Below are positions 57,494-64,000 of a stretch of DNA of 64,000 nt, piece after piece. The notes beneath the pieces were generated by a model. It had not been told where the DNA came from and did no database searches. It saw nothing but the letters and a program-made list of their open reading frames with translations. This DNA comes from Tipula vernalis. Lineage: Eukaryota; Arthropoda; Insecta; Diptera; Tipulidae. The DNA is taken from positions 92,046,311-92,110,310 of the forward strand of contig OY282560.1 of the NCBI GenBank assembly GCA_958295665.1. The letters are read 5' to 3'. A program made the position numbers and the translations under genes. Position 1 is the stretch's first letter. Every line of letters starts with the position of its first letter.

Positions 57494-57775
57494 CTAAAAA
57501 CTGTTTTGTTTAATATTACAGATATCATATATAGGAAACGCACAAGAGCCATAGATCATGTTATGGGTAGTTGCAATACCCGAAGTTGAAATTTGTGTCA
57601 AGGTTTTTAAGTTACTAGATTGATTGGCAAACGCTAAGTCAATTGACGTGGTGGAATTGCCTGTGAAGTTGGTAGGCTCCTTAGAGATTAAGTCAAAGCC
57701 AAAGAATGACGTCAATATTGAACAATATTGAAATCCCCGGCCACGATAACTTCACTACACATAGCCATAATATCG
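57494..57775 (-). pseudogene. LINE endonuclease scrap A
   Basis: VIVAGDFNI (about 57765-57738) is the APE endonuclease GDFN motif. The 73-codon frame continues with FFGFDLISKEPTNF and TSIDLAFANQSSNL. The segment ISTSGIATTHNMIYGSCAF corresponds to the usual ...GLSDHHMVY region with the catalytic Asp-His lost. It lies on the same strand as, and upstream of, the RT scrap at 56947. Confidence 0.65.
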
Positions 57776-58333
57776 CCTAAAACTATTTCCAGTTTACAAT
57801 TTACTCTGGTTGAAGTGGATAGATTGGATTGTAAACTATGCTTATAGCAAGTTTTTTATTATTATGAAAGATGTTAAATGGTGTATTAATTGCATGGGAA
57901 TAAATTATTTTAGGGCTCAGAAGCTTTTTGACATAAATCGCAACCGCATTACCATACAGACCCCTCCCCCCCTTGTATCATCTTCAGGCATGACTCTGGA
58001 ACAGCAACTACATGGAGAGGAATAATTTTTACCAGTTCATCAAAGTTTGGCATTAAGCTACCGAGTTAAAATGCATTATTTTTGATAGATACATAGCAAA
58101 TAATAAGTTGTTAAATTTATTCATATTTACGTTTAAAATATTGTTATTAATTTAAACACTTCAATTAATACCTTTATGATAATCGGAGAGACTATAGACA
58201 TCACAGGACTTAAAATTGTAATAATAGGCGACTTCAATAGAAATATGATGAATATCATTTTCACTATTTAAAAAAGGTCCTAAAGATTTATGAACAGATA
58301 TGTAGTTGTTCCGTGTCATTGGCCAATACCAAA

Positions 58334-58516
58334 TCATGAAATGTAGAGGTTTTTTTGGTTGAAATTGAATAACGAATCCAAGATAAGAGAATCATTGGCA
58401 GATCGAGCGTCTGACGGAAACAAATCAAGAGATTCAGGATCGAGTAACCAATGAACATTGCTTAAGTTAAAATCGCCTAGTGCCATTACATCATCAACAC
58501 AGCCAATCAAATACAA
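58334..58516 (-). pseudogene. LINE endonuclease scrap B
   Basis: DDVMALGDFNLSNVHWL is again the APE GDFN motif with the following N-x-x-W. ANDSLILDSLFNFNQ corresponds to the helix after it. A second GDFN within 750 bases means that two different LINE copies, or a duplication, contribute to this region. Confidence 0.65.
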
Positions 58517-58859
58517 ACTACGATTATATACAATTAATATGATTTAGATAAATATCAATAGAAGATCTTGGAGGTATTTATAAAATTATGAAAAAAAAAT
58601 ATTCTTACAAACTAAAACCTTAACATATAAAAATTCAATAGATTCACATCCAGACAAAGTAATTTGCTCACTTGTAAAAGAAGAGTGAGCATCAAAAAGC
58701 AATCCACCGCCCATCTGTTTTATACTATTCTGTGAAATCCAGTTTCGGTGATGGCATAAAACTGGAAGTTTGTTGAGTAAACGAACTTGAGAAATTCGAT
58801 AGATTTCGACGACATTCGCCCAACATTTCGGTAAAATAATTTAGGAGATGTCACAATGT

Positions 58860-59237
58860 AACAAATAGTTTGTTTTGTCAATAAGCCTGAAGTGAAGGAA
58901 CAGCATGGCCGGTGCCAATTACAACTGATTGGTCATGTTGAAGTCCAGTATGATGTTGATTTCGTATATTTAAAATATGATTTTCTGGTATCGAGTTTGT
59001 CGAATTATTGTTATTATTACTTGATTTTTACTGGTTAAGAGCCGGTAATGAAACTGATTGTTGTTGAACTTTATTTAATATGTCCTCAACATTAGATTTA
59101 ATACAATCAACCAAGTGAGATAAAGAACCAACATGATCAATAACTGGTTGATCCACTGCCAATTTATTAAATACTTTGTTTGCAATCAAATCTTTATAGG
59201 GATTGCAAATCCAAATAAGGTTTGAGTTGTTTGCCAT
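58860..59237 (-). pseudogene. Possible LINE ORF1 scrap
   Basis: The 69-codon frame (59028-59237) has WICNPYKDLIANKVFNKLAVD and SHLVDCIKSNVEDILNK, which may be helical. After the stop VVIGTGHAVPSLQAY is readable near 58890-58930 and resembles a motif I associate with some LINE ORF1 proteins. It lies upstream of the endonuclease scraps on the same strand, which fits ORF1, but identification is weak. Confidence 0.35.
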
Positions 59238-61180
59238 TAAATTATAAGCAGTTGTGTTGATTGAACAGCATTCAGAATGGAAGATGGAACGACTGAAAAC
59301 GCCACAAGTTATGGTTCGGACAGTAGCACCAAATGGCAGTGGCGTAAACTACAAATTTCCAACCCCTAAAAATGCTTCTCTTCATGGACAAGTAAAGCTT
59401 TTAATGAAAAACTTATTTCTTCCTATTGTCTAGTCTCGCATTAATTAAAATTATCTGATTTCGAAAGTAGATGACACGAAATAACTTGCAACTCAATGCT
59501 CTGACGATTTCTAAATATATCAATAAAAGCATCACAAATTTCGAATATAATTTGAACAACATCAAGAATTTTGAAATAATTTAAAAAATATCGAATTTTT
59601 ACATATCTTGAATATTCTTGAAAGTTCTCAAATAACGAATTATCCATAAGTATTGTTAAAAAATTGTATCAGCATAAAATATGTATTTGCAAAAATTGTA
59701 AATCAGTTTTAAGTTTGATAATTGATTTAAACAAGTTTGGGTCTTAACTTAACTTTTAAAGTTGAGCCTTTTTGAACTTTTAGGTTTTTGCTAAAATGTT
59801 TTATGTATTTGTAAAAAATCAAGAAGCTTTTTAACCAAACCATTTTACTCAGAAATATGATTTTACAAAGGGTGGACTTGGAAAGGATTGAACTTAACAT
59901 TTGTGAGCCTCTTCATAATTTGAGGTTTTTGTTAAAATGTTTTATGAACTTATATTAAGTATTTGAAAAAGTTCTAAAGAGCTTTAGTTTTAAGAGCTTC
60001 CACTTATCGAAGCATTTTATACCAACCAATTTACTTGAAATTTGATATTACAAGGGATGACGAAATTTTGGCTAAGATTTAGAATACTTGTGCTCATGTA
60101 AATTATTAAGAGCTTTTAGTTTTAAGAGCTTTTCAACCAAACCATTTGACTTTCAAATTTGATTTATAAATCAAGGTAATTTGGGAAAAATTTAGAGTAT
60201 TTGTTTTCAATGAGCTTTAATCTTGATAATTTATTTATAATTTCTCGGTAATTTGGCCTTTCCATAAATTATGTCTTTCATTAAAATGTTGTATGAGGCT
60301 GAATCATGTAAGTATTAGTTTTAAGAGCTTTCACGTATCGAAGCCTTCAACCCCAATCATTTTACTCAGAAATTTGATATTACAAAGGGTATTTTTAGGA
60401 AAAAATTCAGAATTTTTGTTCTTAATGTAAATATCCTTTATCCAAAACGTGTTTATATCGGCCAGCGTTCAAGTAGATGAAACAGAACATGATTCATTTA
60501 AATGGCATCAAATAAAACGAAACATCTTGCAACTCTATGCTATGACGAGTTCTAAATATTTCGATAAAGCATAACAAATTTTGAATATAATTTGAAAAAT
60601 ATCAAGAATTAGATTTATAACTCTCTTTAAAAATCTCGAATAATCCTATGAATATCGAAAAACTTAAGAAACCTAAAATAAACCACGAAACAATCTTGAT
60701 TACCCCTCGAACAATTTCAATAATACCAAAAAATCTGATTGATTGATTGATTGATTGCGATGTACGATCAAGCATTAAGCAAGTCTCCCGTATTATAAAT
60801 GCGAATACCACACCACTATACGCATGTTGCAACACGACACCATAACTCTCCCTTACCATGGTACATATTACTATCCATACTCAGCTTATTTTTTTTCCAT
60901 GAAGCCAACATAGCAATATTTCACCCCGTAAAGGAAGGCGCCACATCGATAACCACATAAGTCTAATAGTTGTGATATCCGCCCCTGGCCAGGCCGCCGT
61001 CGTACACCTTTTTACATATAACAAGATGGAGAGGATGGAAAAGGAATGTTAGCAACAAAGACTCAACCCGGTTCCAGACACCTAAGTAGTTGATAGTTAG
61101 TAAATTTGTTAGTAATATATTTTTTAGTAATTTATTTAGCACAAAACAAAAATACAATTTAAACAATTTATGCTGTCCCT
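59238..61180. other. Gene-poor; TGAT microsatellite; possible LTR at the right end
   Basis: The interval 59440-60660 contains two similar blocks: AACTTGCAACTCAATGCTCTGACGATTTCTAAATATATC (about 59480) and AACATCTTGCAACTCTATGCTATGACGAGTTCTAAATATTTC (about 60520). Between them AGAGCTTTTAGTTTTAAGAGCTT-type phrases recur, so it is an old diverged repeat. (TTGA)n lies at 60738-60757. From 60970, GTGATATCCGCCCCTGGCCAGG begins GC-rich sequence that runs up to gypsy-5 and may be its LTR or leader. Confidence 0.45.
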
Positions 61181-62070
61181 GCTACTCGTCCCCTTCGAAA
61201 AAAGAAGACGCATCGGGAGAAAAGAAATACAGAATAGTGATCGACTACCGAAAATTAAATTCGGTTACTATCTCAGACAGGTATCCAATACCTTAGATCA
61301 ACGATATTTTGGCAAACTTAGGGGAAAACAGATTTTTCACCATAATAGATCTAAAGAGCGGCTTTCATCAGATTCCTTTAAAAGAATCGGACATTGAAAA
61401 AACAGCTTTTTTGGTTAATCATGGAAAATACGAGTTTACCCGCCTCCCATTTGGCCTTAAAATTTCCCCCTCAATATTTCAACGCATCCTCGATGATATC
61501 CTTCGCGATCACATTGGGAAGCGTTGTTACGTTTATATCGACGACATAATCATATTTGGTAAACAGAAGAAGAACATGACGATAATTTTTAAAGTGTTAG
61601 AAAACGCAAATATGAAGATTCAACTCGACAAATGTGAATTTCTACAGGATGAGGTAGAATTTTTAGGATTTGTTATCTCTAAAGATGGGATAAAAGCGAA
61701 TCAGAAGAAGGTAAAAGCCATAACAGAATTTCCCGTACCCAAGACCGTGAAGGAACTCAGATCCTTCTTAGGATTAGCCGGATTTTATCGTTGTTTCATC
61801 CGGGACTACGCAAAACTTGAGAAGCCCCTGACTTCAATCTTAAAAGGAGACGACGGACATGTGTCCAAAACCCTCTCAAGAAATAAAATGGTAAGGCTTA
61901 ACACCGAAGAAGAAGCTGCCTTTAACAAAATAAAAACCTCACTCGTCTCCAACGAAGTTCTGTTATCATTCCCAAATTTCCAAAAGGAATTTGAATTGAC
62001 TACAGATGCCTCCAACTTTGCACTAGGTGCAGTTTTATCTCAGGAGGGAAGGCCAATCACACACTTAAAA
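61181..62070 (+). pseudogene. gypsy-5 RT and RNase H start (errantivirus-like)
   Basis: After [24 protein letters not shown] (frame 61090-61296) one in-frame TAG at 61294 sits where Glu is usual in YPIPEIND. The frame then continues to 62214. It holds FFTIIDLKSGFHQIPL, FTRLPFGLKISPSIFQ, the catalytic CYVYIDDIIIFG, VEFLGFVISKDGIK, LRSFLGLAGFYRCFI, the family insert GHVSKTLSRNK, and RNase H FELTTDASNFALGAVLSQ. Homology stops after EGRPITHL at about 62070; the last 48 codons are flank. Residues needed for RT are intact. The motif set is that of the insect 17.6/297/ZAM (errantivirus) gypsy group. Only about 890 bp remain. Confidence 0.88.
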
Positions 62071-63250
62071 ATATTACTATTTATTCCGATACAAGCGTTA
62101 TATCGTTTCGTATGCGATACAACATCAATCGAAATAAGATTTGAAGCTTACATCGAAATAAATATCGATACAGTTAAAATAAAATTAGATATAAATTTTG
62201 TATCGAAGACATGACTTTTACTTTAGGTGTACGACTAGTAAAACATTTATAATGTTACTGTAGAATAAATGTAGACGTACTGGAATTTAATGTTATCCCC
62301 TATTGGAATTAAAGATAGAGTTAAAGGCAATACAATTTAAATTTAAAAATTTCATTTAAACTGTGCTGTAAATTATGTTTAGTTGATAAAAAATTAGTAA
62401 TTCGGGAAACATAAGCGCTAAGTGGTTAAATGCTGTTTAGCGCCATGATTACATTTTTATTAACAATATCAAGTACATTTTGCATTTAACAATTCCAATT
62501 TCAGTTAGTTTGCTGAATTAGTTGGCACAAACTATAATTTCAATAAGGTCTTTATCTCATTCCTGTCTAAATGGGAAGTTAAACGAAAATTTCTTTTCAT
62601 ACCAAACAATTTTTTATACTAGAAAGAAACAAAAATACTTAACTTAAATTTTGTTATTGTTCTCTCTTTTTTCATTCAACACAAAAACTAAAAACGACAT
62701 CGAACGAAAGTACCGTTCTGCTGCAAATGTACAAACCAGGGCTTACTACTAGATGTAACAACAAATTGTTTGATTTTTTTGTTACCTAAATGTTTTTTAT
62801 TTGTATCATTCAAACAATTACTGTACATAGAACTATTAACGACATTTATTGTACATATTGTGTAACTGACATAAATATTAGTTACAAATTTAAAATAATA
62901 TCTAAGTAAATTTAAAAAAACCATTGCACTTTCAATTAATTCTTTGTATCCTTGCATTGGTCGCATCCCTGACTTGTTTTTGATTTTTTAGTTTTCTCAT
63001 ACTGTTGAGAAATTTCATAAAGCGTTGGTTCGATTCGTCGGTAGTTTTTATTTAATTTTCGGTTATAATATATTGTTTCTAAAAATAAATAAATTCTGCG
63101 TGTTATGTAGTTTTAGAGTATAATACGCAAGTGAGTTTTTAATATACTTTATATTGTGTGTTCTAAAGTTTTAACAATTTGGTGTAGTGCATCCAATCGA
63201 TTTATTATTTTTGTGTAATATAACGGTAATTTGTTTCGCACTATATAAAA
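62071..63250. other. No gene seen; upstream of the three-exon gene
   Basis: This is AT-rich sequence. A 92-codon minus frame (62688-62966) has no motif and lies in AT-biased DNA. If the downstream gene is real, its promoter should lie near 63000-63240; TATA-like words are abundant and not discriminating. Confidence 0.45.
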
Positions 63251-63984
63251 ATGGAAAGTTATTATATTAAAATGAGTTTTAGAGGAATGGTGAACTACGT
63301 AAAAGTGCAGAAACATGAGGAATCGTGGGAGTATACCGATTTTCTATTAACAGGTTAGTAATGCCAATTAAATTTTTCATTGTATGACGATATGACGCTT
63401 CGATAAAAAAATTGTTTCCTATGTGATTGATGAAAAATTGATTTCAATCAAATATTTTTGATTTACATCAAATATTTTTTTCCGAAAGAACTTCACATTA
63501 TATTTCATTGACGAAGATATTGAATGTACGTTAATTTTAGTTTATACATTTATTTAATGATGTTAATTTGTTATTTATTACGGTTTTCAGCGTCAATGTA
63601 TGCAAATATATCTGTTTATAAAATCGATTATCTCACTGATCAGCAAGGAATAAAAATTCCTGAGGAGAATTTTTTAGATATTGTTAATCAATACAAAAAT
63701 CACCCAGAATTTCAACTGAAGATAGTCCTGAAACACGACCATGACGGTGAGTAATAATGGAATGAAATAACCTAACTTAACCCTCATGTGAATGAAGAAA
63801 AAATATCTTAATTTCAGTAATTAGTACCCACATGAATTTTGTATGGAAATTTATTTTTTCCACGTTCGTCCAAGTTGTAATATTTCTCAATTTTAAATAT
63901 GATCGTAATCTACCAATTGAACTAGAAGTTCTCATAAAATTTAAAGTTTTATTGGAAGAAAAATATAAAAAAATAGATGTCTAA
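63251..63984 (+). CDS. Three-exon gene encoding a 141-residue protein of unknown function
   Basis: Exon 1 (63251-63353) starts with AAAAATGG, a fair start context. Intron 1 (63354-63590) has donor CAG/GTTAGT and acceptor TTTTCAG. Exon 2 is 63591-63746. Intron 2 (63747-63817) has the strong donor ACG/GTGAGT and acceptor TTTCAG. Exon 3 runs 63818-63984 to TAA. Both introns are phase 1 and the exons join in frame, 426 bases in all. The protein starts MESYYIKMSFRGMVNYVKVQ. It has a polar, charged middle (PEENFLDIVNQYKNHPEF, LKHDHD) and a hydrophobic segment early in exon 3 (FVWKFIFSTFVQVVIFL) that could be a membrane helix. I recognise no family. Exon 3 is the weakest part: exon 2 may instead join an exon beyond the window. 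Confidence 0.5.
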
Positions 63985-64000
63985 AAGAGCAAAAGGTACC

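Noticed and set aside
63242..63249. TATATAAA just before the start codon as the promoter of the three-exon gene
   Set aside because: It ends one base before the ATG, so transcription starting 25-30 bases downstream would miss the start codon; more likely chance in AT-rich DNA.

Overview
This window is AT-rich insect DNA, probably dipteran. The evidence is GT-AG introns of tens to a few hundred bases, no operons or bacterial signals, and a large mixed load of insect-type transposons: jockey-like, R1/LOA/I-like and other LINEs, Ty3/gypsy, Ty1/copia, BEL/Pao, Helitron, a THAP/DDE transposon and many short foldback elements. I see no tRNA, rRNA or CRISPR array, and no recognisable conserved host gene. 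The one candidate for a non-transposon gene is a three-exon, 141-codon reading frame at the right edge (63251-63984).

Layout from left to right. 0-2 kb: 3' half of a LINE with an intact 592+ codon ORF and a poly(A) tail. 2.1-4.65 kb: terminal inverted repeats enclosing about twelve 174-bp tandem units. 5.7-6.3 kb: a foldback element and a piece of TTGAG-rich repeat. 6.86-10.97 kb: broken gypsy element (gypsy-1, minus). 11.0-11.7 kb: decayed ATGATGGT repeat. 12.7-15.2 kb: jockey-like LINE (plus) split by a 154-bp MITE with an 8-bp target duplication. 15.4-16.2 kb: TTGAG-rich repeat, inverted relative to 6.2 kb. 16.4-16.7 kb: gypsy RT scrap. 18.5-18.85 kb: LINE RT scrap fused to a copia element (18.85-20.76 kb, plus), then gypsy-2 (20.85-24.0 kb, plus). 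24.2-26.1 kb: LINE (minus). 27.6-31.1 kb: Helitron Rep/helicase (minus). 31.3-32.7 kb: THAP/DDE transposase (minus). 33.4-34.0 kb: BEL/Pao protease scrap (minus). 34.9-35.35 kb: 57-bp tandem array. 36.3-38.15 kb: decayed, intron-containing transposase-like gene (plus). 41.9-42.06 kb: foldback. 42.1-42.8 kb: LINE 3' end. 43.2-43.95 kb: gypsy scrap (minus). 45.2-50.4 kb: two gypsy pieces joined head to tail (gypsy-3 and gypsy-4, minus). 50.4-54.2 kb: gene-poor AT-rich DNA. 54.16-56.5 kb: an AT microsatellite and three foldback MITEs. 56.9-59.2 kb: decayed LINE pieces (minus). 61.2-62.07 kb: gypsy-5 RT (plus). 63.25-64 kb: the three-exon gene.

Nearly every element is truncated, frameshifted or carries a lost catalytic residue, and insertions lie on both strands, some nested or fused to one another. 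This looks like a transposon graveyard in heterochromatin or an intergenic desert. The least damaged coding units are the first LINE ORF, the gypsy-4 RT/RNase H frame and the gypsy-5 RT. A cluster of long foldback sequences that could make hairpin RNA, plus fragments on both strands, fits a small-RNA source locus; that is inference only.

All calls rest on reading translated motifs and repeats by eye, without database search. Element boundaries are approximate unless a terminal repeat or target duplication is stated.
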